NCBI RefSeq assembly: GCF_004295645.1 | Contig: NZ_CP034752.1 | Location: 1,178,001-1,242,000, forward strand | Reading direction: 5' to 3' | DNA length: 64,000 nucleotides | DNA from: Limnobaculum zhutongyuii | Lineage (GTDB): Bacteria > Pseudomonadota > Gammaproteobacteria > Enterobacterales > Enterobacteriaceae | In this document: in pieces, positions 26,132 to 36,979 of the stretch | Numbering within the stretch: the first letter of the stretch is position 1 | Layout of the letters: each line of letters starts with the position of its first letter | Made by a program: the position numbers and the translations under genes | The notes under the pieces: generated by a model | What the model was told of the DNA's origin: nothing | The model's input: only the letters and a program-made list of their open reading frames with translations | Databases searched by the model: none

Positions 26132-27907
26132 ATGCAAACAATCACTCCTGCGACAACGCAAACATTTATTCCTGGTAAAGATGCAGCATTGGAAGACTCC
26201 ATCTCTCGTTTTCAACAAAAGCTAACGCAATTAGGATTTAATATAGAAGAAGCGTCCTGGCTTAACCCGGTTCCGAATGTTTGGTCGGTACATATACGTG
26301 ATAAAGATTGTCCACTCTGTTTTACCAACGGAAAAGGTGCAACCCGAAAAGCAGCGCTGGCTTCTGCGCTGGGTGAATATTTTGAACGGTTATCGACTAA
26401 CTACTTTTTTGCAGATTTCTATTTAGGCAAAACTATCGCTGACAGTGCTTTTGTTCACTATCCCAATGAAAAGTGGTTCCCTGTTTCGGCGGACAACAGC
26501 TTACCTAAAGGTATATTAGATTCGCATTTACATGCCTTCTATGATCCTGACCAAAGTCTGACTGCCACTGAACTGGTTGATTTACAGTCTGGCAATGTCG
26601 ATCGGGGCATCTGCGCCCTACCGTTTGTTCGTCAATCCGATCTGGAAACGGTGTACATTCCAATGAATATTATCGGCAACCTTTATGTCTCTAATGGGAT
26701 GTCTGCCGGTAATAATCGCAGTGAAGCGCACGTTCAGGCATTATCAGAAATTTTTGAACGTTTTGTAAAAAATCGCATTATCGCTGAAGCTATTAGCCTG
26801 CCAGAAATCCCACAGGCGATGATCAACCTTTATCCTCAGGTAAAAGAAGCAATAACCACACTTGAAGCTGAAGGCTTCCCAATATTTGCTTATGATGCTT
26901 CGCTGGGTGGTCAGTATCCTGTTATCTGTGTTGTGCTATTCAATCCCGCCAATGGAACCTGTTTTGCTTCGTTTGGTGCTCACCCTGATTTTGGCGTTGC
27001 TCTGGAACGTACCGTTACCGAACTGCTACAGGGCCGCAGTCTGAAAGATCTGGATGTGTTCAATGCGCCAACATTTGATAACGAAGAAGTGGGCGAATAC
27101 GCCAATCTGGAAACCCACTTTATTGATTCCAGCGGTTTAATTTCATGGGATCTGTTTAAACAGCAGGCCGACTATGAATTTGTTGGCTGGGACTTCAGTG
27201 GAACGTCTGAAGAAGAGTTTGCCACGATGATGGCTATCTTTAATAAAGAAGAAGTGGAAGTCTATATTGCTGATTACACCCATTTAGGTGTTGACGCCTG
27301 CCGAATTCTGGCTCCGGGGATGTCTGATATCTACCCTGCTGAAGACCTGGTATTAGCCAATAACAATATGGGCCAACACTTAAGAGATACCATTTTAAGT
27401 CTGCCGTCCAGCCAGTGGCAGCCTGAAGAGTATCTGGCTTTAATTGAGCAACTGGATCAGGAAGGTCTGGACGACTTTGTGCGTGTACGTGAGCTGCTGG
27501 GCATGGCAACTGGTTCTAACAACGTTTGGAGTAGCCTGCGCGTGGGTGAGCTAAAATCAATGCTGGCCCTTGCCGGTGGTGATTTAGATCAGGCGTTGAG
27601 CTGGGTGGAATGGACTCAAGAGTTCAACGCTTCATTATTTAGTGAAGAACGTCGTAACTATTATCGCTGCCTGCAAACGCTATTGTTGATGCAGGTGGAC
27701 GCTGAAGAACGCGATCCGGAGCAATACAATCCAGCCTTCAACCGTATGTATGGCGAAGAAACTGTAGCAACCGTGTGGAACAATATTCGCGGCATACAAC
27801 GCTTTCATGGCATTTTTGATGTAGATCAAGATTTAACTCAACTGCCTACACACTGCTCTTTATTGGCGGCCTATAACAAATTACAGGCCGCTAAGCGGTT
27901 GTCTTAA
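26132..27907 (+). CDS. ycaO: YcaO, RimO-associated YcaO-domain protein
   Basis: This 591-residue protein matches E. coli YcaO (586) over its length. The YcaO domain binds ATP in an unusual way and in other family members activates peptide amide bonds; E. coli YcaO influences beta-methylthiolation of ribosomal protein S12 by RimO. Conserved features include FTNGKGATRKAALASALGE with the ATP-site Glu, a SEIFERFVKNRIIAEA segment, and a C-terminal TPR-like region after about residue 400 (LGMATGSNNVW, ALAGGDLDQAL). There is no peptide precursor or dehydrogenase nearby, so a bacteriocin role is unlikely. It lies upstream of focA as in E. coli. Confidence 0.95.
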   Translation: MQTITPATTQTFIPGKDAALEDSISRFQQKLTQLGFNIEEASWLNPVPNVWSVHIRDKDCPLCFTNGKGATRKAALASALGEYFERLSTNYFFADFYLGKTIADSAFVHYPNEKWFPVSADNSLPKGILDSHLHAFYDPDQSLTATELVDLQSGNVDRGICALPFVRQSDLETVYIPMNIIGNLYVSNGMSAGNNRSEAHVQALSEIFERFVKNRIIAEAISLPEIPQAMINLYPQVKEAITTLEAEGFPIFAYDASLGGQYPVICVVLFNPANGTCFASFGAHPDFGVALERTVTELLQGRSLKDLDVFNAPTFDNEEVGEYANLETHFIDSSGLISWDLFKQQADYEFVGWDFSGTSEEEFATMMAIFNKEEVEVYIADYTHLGVDACRILAPGMSDIYPAEDLVLANNNMGQHLRDTILSLPSSQWQPEEYLALIEQLDQEGLDDFVRVRELLGMATGSNNVWSSLRVGELKSMLALAGGDLDQALSWVEWTQEFNASLFSEERRNYYRCLQTLLLMQVDAEERDPEQYNPAFNRMYGEETVATVWNNIRGIQRFHGIFDVDQDLTQLPTHCSLLAAYNKLQAAKRLS

Positions 27908-27921
27908 TTAAATGACCAAAT

Positions 27922-27956
27922 AACAAGACTCTTTATAAAAAATAGAGAGTCTTGTT
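27922..27956 (+). terminator. Terminator-like hairpin after ycaO
   Basis: AACAAGACTCT and AGAGTCTTGTT pair over 11 bp with a 13-nt AT-rich loop. It starts 15 bp past the ycaO stop. Confidence 0.7.
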
Positions 27957-28289
27957 AGCATCTCTTTTAAAAGTAAAATAATAAGAATTAATGTTAAATA
28001 AAAGTAAAAACATTTAATTAATAAATTTTAATCGAATACATAATTTATATTTTATTAACAGAATCAGATATCGTTTCAGCTATTGATTAAAATTATTTTG
28101 CAAACATTAAAAAAGTTTTTACGTAAATTAATCAATTAGATACGCCAAAAAAATACTTTTTCACGTCCTTTTTTACAATTATTCATTTTACTCATCATGA
28201 TCAGTATCAATTTTTGCAGTATACTGCTTTGTTAGTATCACCAAGCAATTTAGTCTTCAGTCTTTATTTAGGCGCAGAGATATTATTAC
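27957..28289. other. AT-rich focA-pflB control region
   Basis: A 333-bp strongly AT-rich gap upstream of focA. In E. coli this region carries multiple promoters with FNR, ArcA and IHF control. Here a near-consensus FNR site is at 28197-28210 and a half-matched one (TTGATtaaaATTAT) at 28083-28096. IHF-like AT tracts are plentiful but not diagnostic. Confidence 0.5.
28197..28210. promoter_or_regulatory. Candidate FNR site upstream of focA
   Basis: ATGATCAGTATCAA matches the FNR consensus TTGAT-N4-ATCAA at 9 of 10 defined positions. It is about 80 bp before the focA start, which fits anaerobic activation of the formate channel and pyruvate formate-lyase. Confidence 0.55.
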
Positions 28290-29141
28290 GTGAAAACAGA
28301 TAATCCTATCGCAGCATTATCACCCGCCGCCATGGCTCAGGTTGCCGAGAATGCGGGAATATATAAAGCTACAAAACATCCAGCTATTACATTCTGCTCA
28401 GCAATATTAGCTGGTGCATTTATTTCCATCGCATTTGTCTTCTATATTACCGCTACCACCGGAACGGCTAATGTTCCTTTTGGCGTGGCTAAATTTTTAG
28501 GTGGCGTCTGCTTCTCTTTAGGTTTGATGTTGGTTGTTGCCTGCGGCACCGACCTCTTCACCTCAACGGTAATGACCTGTATTGCTAAAGCAACCAATCA
28601 CATTACCTGGGGTCAAATGATTCGTAACTGGATCAATGTTTATTTAGGCAATTTGGTTGGCGCTCTATTCTTTGTTGCTATTATATTTTTAGCAGGCCAA
28701 ATCACTGCCGCTAACGGGCTCTGGGGGCTCAATGTGCTTCAAACGGCTGACCACAAACTACATCATACCTTTGTAGAAGCGGTTGCTCTTGGTACACTAG
28801 CTAACCTGATGGTCTGTTTAGCAGTATGGATGAGTTACGCCGGACGCAGTTTGACCGATAAAATGCTGGTAATGATCCTTCCAGTAGCGATGTTTGTTGC
28901 CAGCGGTTTTGAGCACAGCATTGCAAACATGTTTATGATTCCAATGGGAATCGTTATTAAGAATTTTGCATCTCCTGAGTTCTGGCACATGATTAACGCC
29001 ACTCCGGAGCAATTTCCAAGCCTGACTGTTAGTAACTTTGTTATAGACAACTTAATCCCCGTGACAATCGGTAATATCATCGGTGGGTTAATGGTAGGTT
29101 TGCCTTTTTGGGCAATGTATTTACGTGGTGGGAAGCACTAG
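28290..29141 (+). CDS. focA: FocA formate channel
   Basis: FocA (283 residues, E. coli 285) is a pentameric inner-membrane channel that exports or imports formate during mixed-acid fermentation. Six hydrophobic helices are seen. The conserved loop FVASGFEHSIANMFMIP contains the pore His (FEHS), and DLFTSTV is also typical. The N-terminal AAMAQVAENAGIYKATKHP helix matches the part of FocA that interacts with PflB. The start is GTG at 28290. pflB begins 63 bp downstream, the usual focA-pflB operon. Confidence 0.96.
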   Translation: MKTDNPIAALSPAAMAQVAENAGIYKATKHPAITFCSAILAGAFISIAFVFYITATTGTANVPFGVAKFLGGVCFSLGLMLVVACGTDLFTSTVMTCIAKATNHITWGQMIRNWINVYLGNLVGALFFVAIIFLAGQITAANGLWGLNVLQTADHKLHHTFVEAVALGTLANLMVCLAVWMSYAGRSLTDKMLVMILPVAMFVASGFEHSIANMFMIPMGIVIKNFASPEFWHMINATPEQFPSLTVSNFVIDNLIPVTIGNIIGGLMVGLPFWAMYLRGGKH

Positions 29142-29204
29142 TTCGACGCTTCCTTCAATAAAAGGTTAATTCAATTTCCTTAGAATACGAAAGGTAGGTA
29201 AAAA

Positions 29205-31487
<2,283 letters not shown>

Positions 31488-31517
31488 TTTGATTGGTTTG
31501 AAAATGCTCTGAAAATG

Positions 31518-31547
31518 AAGCCCTGCAATATTTTGCAGGGCTTTTTT
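31518..31547 (+). terminator. Rho-independent terminator after pflB
   Basis: A perfect 11-bp stem (AAGCCCTGCAA, TATT loop, TTGCAGGGCTT) is followed by a T run. It separates pflB from pflA, so pflA likely uses its own promoter or read-through. Confidence 0.92.
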
Positions 31548-31756
31548 CATTAACAATAAAAATACCAGCTTTAAAAGAAATCTTAACCAGAATGTCATAG
31601 AATAGAGGTTCAGCCAAAGCAACCCGCTAATTTGGTAGACTGAAAATCATTATTAGCAGATAGTCCGGTCAAACGCTTATTCAATGACAGAGACCGATTG
31701 TCTCAGAAGCAAACATGTTGGGCCCGTTTTGAGGGTCAATTTTGGAGTACATCGTA

Positions 31757-32500
31757 ATGTCAGCAGTAAATGGTCGCATTCACTCATTTGAATCCTGCGG
31801 TACCGTCGACGGTCCGGGAATTCGTTTTATCGTCTTTTTTCAGGGTTGTCTGATGCGCTGTCTTTACTGCCACAACCGTGATACCTGGGATACCCACGGC
31901 GGTAAAGAAGTGGCGGTTGACGATCTGATGAAAGAGATTGTTACCTATCGTCACTTTATGAATGCCTCTGGTGGTGGTGTTACGGCATCCGGTGGTGAGG
32001 CTATTTTACAGGCTGAATTTGTTCGCGATTGGTTCCGGGCCTGTAAAGAAGAAGGGATTCATACCTGTCTCGATACAAACGGCTTTGTTCGTCGTTATGA
32101 TGCAGTGATTGATGAGCTGTTGGATGTAACCGATCTGGTGATGCTGGATTTAAAGCAACTGGATGATAGCGTGCATCAGAATCTGGTGGGTGTATCCAAT
32201 CACCGTACTCTGGAGTTTGCTCGTCATTTAGCTAAACGTAACCAGAAAACCTGGATTCGCTATGTGGTCGTTCCCGGCTGGTCTGATGATGAAAAATCTG
32301 CTCGTATGCTTGGTGAGTTTACCCAAAATATGACTAACATCGAAAAAATAGAGCTGCTCCCTTACCATGAGTTGGGTAAACACAAGTGGGTTGCCATGGG
32401 CGAGGAATATGGTCTTGATGGGGTAAAACCACCGACCAAAGAGATTATGGATCGTGTGAAATCCATCCTTGAAGAGTACGGTCACAAGGTGATCTATTGA
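31757..32500 (+). CDS. pflA: PflA pyruvate formate-lyase activating enzyme
   Basis: PflA (247 residues) is a radical-SAM enzyme that installs the glycyl radical on PflB. The Cx3Cx2C cluster motif CLMRCLYC follows the N-terminal segment GRIHSFESCGTVDGPGIRF. The ASGGGVTASGGEAILQ motif binds SAM. ATG at 31757 is chosen over an in-frame TTG five codons upstream, because GGAG sits at good spacing and the family starts here. It is 269 bp downstream of pflB. Confidence 0.97.
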   Translation: MSAVNGRIHSFESCGTVDGPGIRFIVFFQGCLMRCLYCHNRDTWDTHGGKEVAVDDLMKEIVTYRHFMNASGGGVTASGGEAILQAEFVRDWFRACKEEGIHTCLDTNGFVRRYDAVIDELLDVTDLVMLDLKQLDDSVHQNLVGVSNHRTLEFARHLAKRNQKTWIRYVVVPGWSDDEKSARMLGEFTQNMTNIEKIELLPYHELGKHKWVAMGEEYGLDGVKPPTKEIMDRVKSILEEYGHKVIY

Positions 32501-32524
32501 TATTCACGCCATACTTATGCTAAA

Positions 32525-32546
32525 AGCCCGTAATAAATTACGGGCT
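32525..32546 (+). terminator. Terminator hairpin after pflA
   Basis: AGCCCGTAA and TTACGGGCT form a perfect 9-bp stem with a 4-nt loop, 24 bp past the pflA stop. Confidence 0.8.
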
Positions 32547-32585
32547 CAGATTTATTATAAAGTCAGTTAATTCAGTTTTATGTTT

Positions 32586-32692
32586 TAGCATAGCCAATCG
32601 GAGGGAGAGATTGCCGTTGGGGTCGTAGCAGCTTTAGCTGCCGGAGCGCCCCTAGGGAATCTATGCCCGACGCACTCCACAACTAAGTACAT
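32586..32692. repeat. Hairpin-rich intergenic block next to repeat copy 2
   Basis: This block between the convergent pflA and ycaD genes is more GC-rich than its flanks. It holds GCAGCT-TT-AGCTGC (a 6-bp perfect stem with a 2-nt loop), a GGGG/CCCC pair around it, and an outer GCATAG/CTATGC pair. Its end, GCACTCCACAACTAAGTACA, resembles the end of the block at 61036-61260. It runs straight into the dispersed repeat at 32693. No coding frame is evident. Confidence 0.5.
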
Positions 32693-32772
32693 ATGGTCTT
32701 CCGGTCGAGCACAAACTGAATACAAACACTTCAGATTTTACGACCGGAATATTCATTGATGCCAATTTATCT
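32693..32772. repeat. Dispersed palindromic repeat, copy 2
   Basis: Second copy of the 80-bp element at 20931-21010. The arms TTCCGGTCG (32699-32707) and CGACCGGAA (32741-32749) are identical to copy 1, while the enclosed loop has diverged. It lies between convergent genes. Confidence 0.8.
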
Positions 32773-32826
32773 GCTCTGTAACACTCTCAAGTCCATCATA
32801 AATTATAAATTAATAACACCTCAGCT

Positions 32827-33972
32827 TTACTGCATCGCCAATGGATTACGATGGTGCTGCGCCCGGTTAAACAACATTATTAAGAATATCGCTGCCGCCA
32901 CTGCTATCACCACAAACAATAATCGGTCGGAATAGTGCTGCATTAATGTAGCCGTTAACGCTGGTCCTGCCAGACTTCCTACCGTATAGCTTAACAAAAG
33001 CGTCTGATTCATGGTTATCAGTTCACTGGTATCCACTTTTTCACAAGCCCACGCCATCGCCACTGGATAGAGCGTAAAGCCAGAAAAACCTAATATAAAT
33101 AGTGCGGGAGCCAGGGGATAACCGCTAATAATCACCATTGAGCTAACAATAATGGCAAACACTTGAATGCGCAGCACAAACACCCTGCCATAACGTTCAA
33201 CCAGTTTACCTGCCGGTAGCTGCCCAACAATACCCGCACCCACCATTAGCGTAATCCAGTAGCCAACGTCTGCGTCTCTGTAACCTGCGTGAGAAAGATA
33301 GATAGGTAACAGGCCATACAGAGAACCAATCACCACGCCAGAAATAATACAACCAGTAATTCCCAATCGGGCATCGCGACGCATCCACATTAACCATACG
33401 GATAACTTTTTATCAGTGTGTTCTGGTTTAGGAAAACGAGCAAACAGTAATGGTAAAATGGCCAGCAACAGTAAACCAATCACCCAAGGCAGTATTTCAC
33501 TCAGATTGGTTGGGATTACGCCTAATAATAACTGCCCTATCAGCGTTCCCGCATAGTAAATAACCATATAGGCAGCAAGTAAAAGTCCACGAGTATTGAT
33601 GGTTCCACTGCGTAATAATGCACTTTCTACTACTACCCAAATAACAGCACAGGCAATTCCCGCTAACAGGCGCCACAGACTCCAGCTAACAAAGCCAACA
33701 GATAGCCCCAGCAATAACGTGGCGGCAATAAAAAGTGCGCAGGAATAGTAATAGGTTCGGTTAAAACCAAAAGTGCTAATACAGAACCCCGCTACCAGCG
33801 TCCCCAATAAATTTCCGCCGAAATAGGACGAACCAACAATACCTACTTGCCAGGTAGTTAAAGATTCATGAATTAACCAGAGAGGAACCAGCGTATTCAA
33901 TACCGCCATTGATGTTGTAAATAACAACAGCCCGGCTAGCAGTAACAGCACGGGACGATTAAACGCAGACAT
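32827..33972 (-). CDS. ycaD: YcaD-like major facilitator transporter
   Basis: This 381-residue membrane protein resembles E. coli YcaD (382), a major facilitator superfamily member of unknown substrate. Twelve hydrophobic segments are visible. Conserved stretches include NTLVPLWL near the N-terminus, a central WVVVESALL motif, GSLYGLLPIYL and LYPVAMAWACEKV. Position after focA-pflBA matches E. coli. There is no adjacent enzyme to hint at a substrate. Confidence 0.93.
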   Translation of the reverse strand: MSAFNRPVLLLLAGLLLFTTSMAVLNTLVPLWLIHESLTTWQVGIVGSSYFGGNLLGTLVAGFCISTFGFNRTYYYSCALFIAATLLLGLSVGFVSWSLWRLLAGIACAVIWVVVESALLRSGTINTRGLLLAAYMVIYYAGTLIGQLLLGVIPTNLSEILPWVIGLLLLAILPLLFARFPKPEHTDKKLSVWLMWMRRDARLGITGCIISGVVIGSLYGLLPIYLSHAGYRDADVGYWITLMVGAGIVGQLPAGKLVERYGRVFVLRIQVFAIIVSSMVIISGYPLAPALFILGFSGFTLYPVAMAWACEKVDTSELITMNQTLLLSYTVGSLAGPALTATLMQHYSDRLLFVVIAVAAAIFLIMLFNRAQHHRNPLAMQ

Positions 33973-34223
33973 TTTTATGCCAAAACAGGGGAAGGAAAAA
34001 TAATGTTGCGCATCATCCCACTGTTATTTTAAAAGTCAATTAGCAAAAAAATGATTGTTACACATTGGTCATTCTGAAAAGAAAATAATATTAATTAGTT
34101 CTTTTAATACAATGAATTATATTTTTTAACTCTACGTTAAATCATTAGTTTTTATTGTTATAAAAACACGTTGAATATAGAAGAAGGGAAATAACCATTA
34201 ATGATATCAATAGAGAACCAAAT

Positions 34224-34781
34224 CTAGTTCAAAGGCGTTAATGAAATATGTCCATGATAACAAGCCAGTTTGCACTTTCCACAGCCGTTACATCGTGTTT
34301 TGTCCACTGTTACCTGATTAGCTGAATCAAAGATTATCGCCCGCTGTGGGCAACTCATTTCGCACAGGCGGCAAAAATTATCCATTCGACCCAGGCAGCT
34401 GGTACCGATCACCGGTTTCAAACCAGTATCCGGCACAATTTGAGACTCTAATGCACCAGTCTGACATATGTCTGTGCACTTATGGCAAAAATCACAGTTG
34501 GCATATTCAATTTGCAGTTCAGCCTTGCCCTCCTTCATGGCGATAATTCCATAAGGACAAGCCGATACACATTCACCACAGCCATTACACAAACGTAAGA
34601 ATAGCGACTCGATAATCGCCTGAGGAGGGCGGCCGGTCTGACGAGCAATATCCTGATGTTCAATACGAGCCTGAGTTTGCTGTCCGGCTTTAAAAAAGCC
34701 GCGGAGTAAACCCCGACGACTCACCGTATGGTGAGTCATCCAGGCTTTGTAGTATTTCTCATCACGGCTATCGATAGCCAT
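34224..34781 (-). CDS. napF: NapF-type ferredoxin at the end of the dms operon
   Basis: This 185-residue iron-sulfur protein matches the NapF family, cytoplasmic [4Fe-4S] proteins linked to maturation of periplasmic molybdoenzymes. Cysteine motifs are CNGCGECVSACP, CDFCHKCTDIC, CRLCEMSCP and CNGCGKCKLACYHG. The N-terminus has a basic SRRGLLRG element. The ATG overlaps the dmsD stop (TGATG), so it is translationally coupled with the DMSO reductase genes rather than with nap genes as in E. coli. A role in DmsA maturation or redox support is inference. The frame is intact although dmsA and dmsB are damaged. Confidence 0.88.
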   Translation of the reverse strand: MAIDSRDEKYYKAWMTHHTVSRRGLLRGFFKAGQQTQARIEHQDIARQTGRPPQAIIESLFLRLCNGCGECVSACPYGIIAMKEGKAELQIEYANCDFCHKCTDICQTGALESQIVPDTGLKPVIGTSCLGRMDNFCRLCEMSCPQRAIIFDSANQVTVDKTRCNGCGKCKLACYHGHISLTPLN

Positions 34782-35422
34782 CAGAAAAACAGATCCTTAC
34801 TGATTACAGGAACGTTTAAACGCTGTTGCCAGTGAGCCAAAGTAGTGGATGTTAGCCGGGCAATCCCCTGATAGAAAGGATGCTCTGCCCTCTCTTCCAG
34901 TAAAGTCAAAAAGCGGCCGCTCCACGGCAGCAGATGATCGCTCAGGAGGATGGACAATTGTTCAGACTGATTTTCTGCCAACCATGCAGCCAGCATTAAC
35001 AATAAACCAATATGGTCTTCCGGTTCACGTTGTTGCTGTTGAACCTCAATACCCAAAGAGGCTTGCCACTGGCGTAGATCCAGCGTTGAATTGCCAAAAA
35101 CTACGCTCTCACGATCCAGATAAACCGAACCCCATGGTGGAGCGGGCAATGCATCCGGGCCAATAAACAAACGCTGATAGGCTTCATCCAGGGTTTGTCG
35201 ATGCGCTGTCTCTAATCCAGTATTCATCAACGCCGCGGCAGTTCTGATCTCAGACATAGCGCCACAGGGCCATTCCTCTTGCCAGTTATCATTACTGAGC
35301 AATTCGAGCAGAGAAAGCACTTCCGGCCGATCCGGAGCATAATACAATAGTGCTCCCAGCATCCGACCCGTTAATGAAACATCATCAAGATCGGCAAGGC
35401 TTGGTATAGCAGGAGAAGTCAT
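34781..35422 (-). CDS. dmsD: DmsD/TorD-family Tat proofreading chaperone
   Basis: DmsD (213 residues) binds the twin-arginine leader of DmsA and holds it until cofactor loading is complete. Family motifs visible are WGSVYLDRESVVFG and EPEDHIGLLLMLAAWLAE, and a C-terminal EHPFYQGIARL segment. ATG at 35422 has AAAGG at ideal spacing; a TTG ten codons upstream is less likely. It overlaps napF by 1 base and follows dmsC by 70 bp. Intact. Confidence 0.93.
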   Translation of the reverse strand: MTSPAIPSLADLDDVSLTGRMLGALLYYAPDRPEVLSLLELLSNDNWQEEWPCGAMSEIRTAAALMNTGLETAHRQTLDEAYQRLFIGPDALPAPPWGSVYLDRESVVFGNSTLDLRQWQASLGIEVQQQQREPEDHIGLLLMLAAWLAENQSEQLSILLSDHLLPWSGRFLTLLEERAEHPFYQGIARLTSTTLAHWQQRLNVPVISKDLFF

Positions 35423-35492
35423 AAATAACCTTTCTGTCAGTTGGAAACTCAATAAACAGCGCCCTTTCGAGCGCTGCTTATTGTATTACAGA

Positions 35493-36347
35493 TTAACCAC
35501 CAAAAGTGACACCAACGGTCATATGCAGATTATAGAATACCGCACGACCAACGATTTCACCGCAAACCACCAGAATGAATCCGGCTAACATAGCCAACGT
35601 TCCTGGTTTATTGCCTTTCAGCATTGGATAAATCCACAGTCCCAAACCAATAGCGACCAGAACTACACGTAATGCCATCAATTTACCAAACTGAGGGACC
35701 AGCGCCATGGCTGAAGTCACGGTGCTGTGCATACCTGCCAGTTCACTACCTTGCATTAAGGCGGAGCCGATGCTGACCAGAAAAGCAATAACGCTTACCG
35801 CTGCCAATAATTTTCCACTGCAGTTACAGTCACGATTCTTCAGCAGGCACCCCAACAGCGGGCCACCAATCAATACCGTCAGGAAGAAATTCAGCGTGGT
35901 ATAACCGTTATGCCAGGTTGGTACCGTATCGATCTGATATACGCGGCACATAGCATAAACAAACGCTATGCCAGCAACCATACCAATAATCAACCAGATT
36001 TTACCCAGCGCCTGAGGCATCTTGCCCAGTATTGCAATCAGCCAGTAGAAGCCACCAATGGCAAAGAACGCAGAGCCCAAAGCAATCTCATTACTCAGGC
36101 CTGACTCACCTACGCGATTTAACGAATTAAAAGCGCGAGCAATCGTTCCCAGGTGCATCACTGAAGCAATAAACGCAATACCCATCAGAACCCAGATGAA
36201 AAACATCCCTTTATGAATCGATTTTCTCTGTTCGTCTGTTGTTTGGTTGCACAGAAGTGTCAGGCCTAAAACGATAAACCCACCGACAGCGCACTGGCCC
36301 AGTACGGTGAATAACATCAGCGGCCATTCATGCCATCCCAGTTCCAT
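35493..36347 (-). CDS. dmsC: DmsC membrane anchor of DMSO reductase
   Basis: DmsC (284 residues, E. coli 287) is the inner-membrane subunit that oxidises menaquinol and anchors DmsAB. Eight hydrophobic helices are visible, starting with the conserved GWHEWPLMLFTVLGQC. The start at 36347 lies 1 bp after the dmsB stop, and its AAGGAGG ribosome-binding sequence is made by the last dmsB codons (Lys-Glu-Val). The reading frame is open, in contrast to dmsA and dmsB. Confidence 0.94.
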   Translation of the reverse strand: MELGWHEWPLMLFTVLGQCAVGGFIVLGLTLLCNQTTDEQRKSIHKGMFFIWVLMGIAFIASVMHLGTIARAFNSLNRVGESGLSNEIALGSAFFAIGGFYWLIAILGKMPQALGKIWLIIGMVAGIAFVYAMCRVYQIDTVPTWHNGYTTLNFFLTVLIGGPLLGCLLKNRDCNCSGKLLAAVSVIAFLVSIGSALMQGSELAGMHSTVTSAMALVPQFGKLMALRVVLVAIGLGLWIYPMLKGNKPGTLAMLAGFILVVCGEIVGRAVFYNLHMTVGVTFGG

Positions 36348-36348
36348 A

Positions 36349-36969
36349 TTAAACCTCCTTCGGATTGGATAAATGACCGGTAGTGTCACCAACAGGACGG
36401 CTACAGGCGTTAGGTTTCAGCACAATATTCGGCCGGGTATATTTTTCAGCCGGTAACGGTGCAATCTCAGCCAGACGACCGTGCTTCTCGCGCAGTTCAT
36501 CAATTGGCCCAAAGTCCAGCGCACGTAAAGGACAAGACTCTACGCAGATTGGCTTTTTACCCTCTTTTATCACTCGATCGTGGCAACCATCGCACTTGGT
36601 CATATGACCTTTAGCCGCGTTATATTGTGGCGCACCGTATGGGCAAGCCATATGGCAATAACGACAGCCGATACAAACCTCTTCATTAACCAGTACAAAA
36701 CCGTTTTCATCCTTATGCATTGCGCCACTTGGACAAACTTTAACGCAGGCCGGATCGCTACAGTGGTTACAGGCAATGGACAGATAGTAGGCAAATACGT
36801 TTTAGTTCCAGGTATCACCATCTTTTTGCCAGTCGCCGCCGGCATATTCATAAATGCGACGGAAACTGACATCCGGAGTTAAATCTTTATAGTCTTTACA
36901 CGCCAGTTCGCAGGTTTTACAGCCCGTGCAACGACTTGAATCAATAAAAAAACCATATTGTGTTGTCAT
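36349..36969 (-). pseudogene. dmsB: dmsB, iron-sulfur subunit of DMSO reductase, nonsense mutation
   Basis: DmsB carries four [4Fe-4S] clusters passing electrons from DmsC to DmsA. The frame from ATG 36969 (good AAGGAGC site) to the TAA at 36349 would encode 206 residues, matching the 205-residue E. coli protein end to end. Codon 56 is TAA (36802-36804) in the sequence TGG-AAC-TAA-AAC-GTA, where E. coli has Gln; CAA to TAA is a one-base change. Only the first cysteine motif, CTGCKTCELACK, lies before the stop; the others (CNHCSDPAC, CIGCRYCHMACP, CDGC) lie after it. Reinitiation at the internal ATG 36720 would give a fragment lacking the first clusters. No frame change is needed. Confidence 0.92.
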
Positions 36970-36979
36970 TGGCTGCTCC

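Noticed and set aside
26132..27907. ycaO as part of a thiazole/oxazole-modified peptide cluster
   Set aside because: No precursor peptide, dehydrogenase or exporter gene is nearby; the gene is the core enteric ycaO next to focA.
35012..35030. GGTCTTCCGGT match to the repeat inside dmsD
   Set aside because: It encodes the conserved EPEDH motif of DmsD, so the match is explained by coding sequence.
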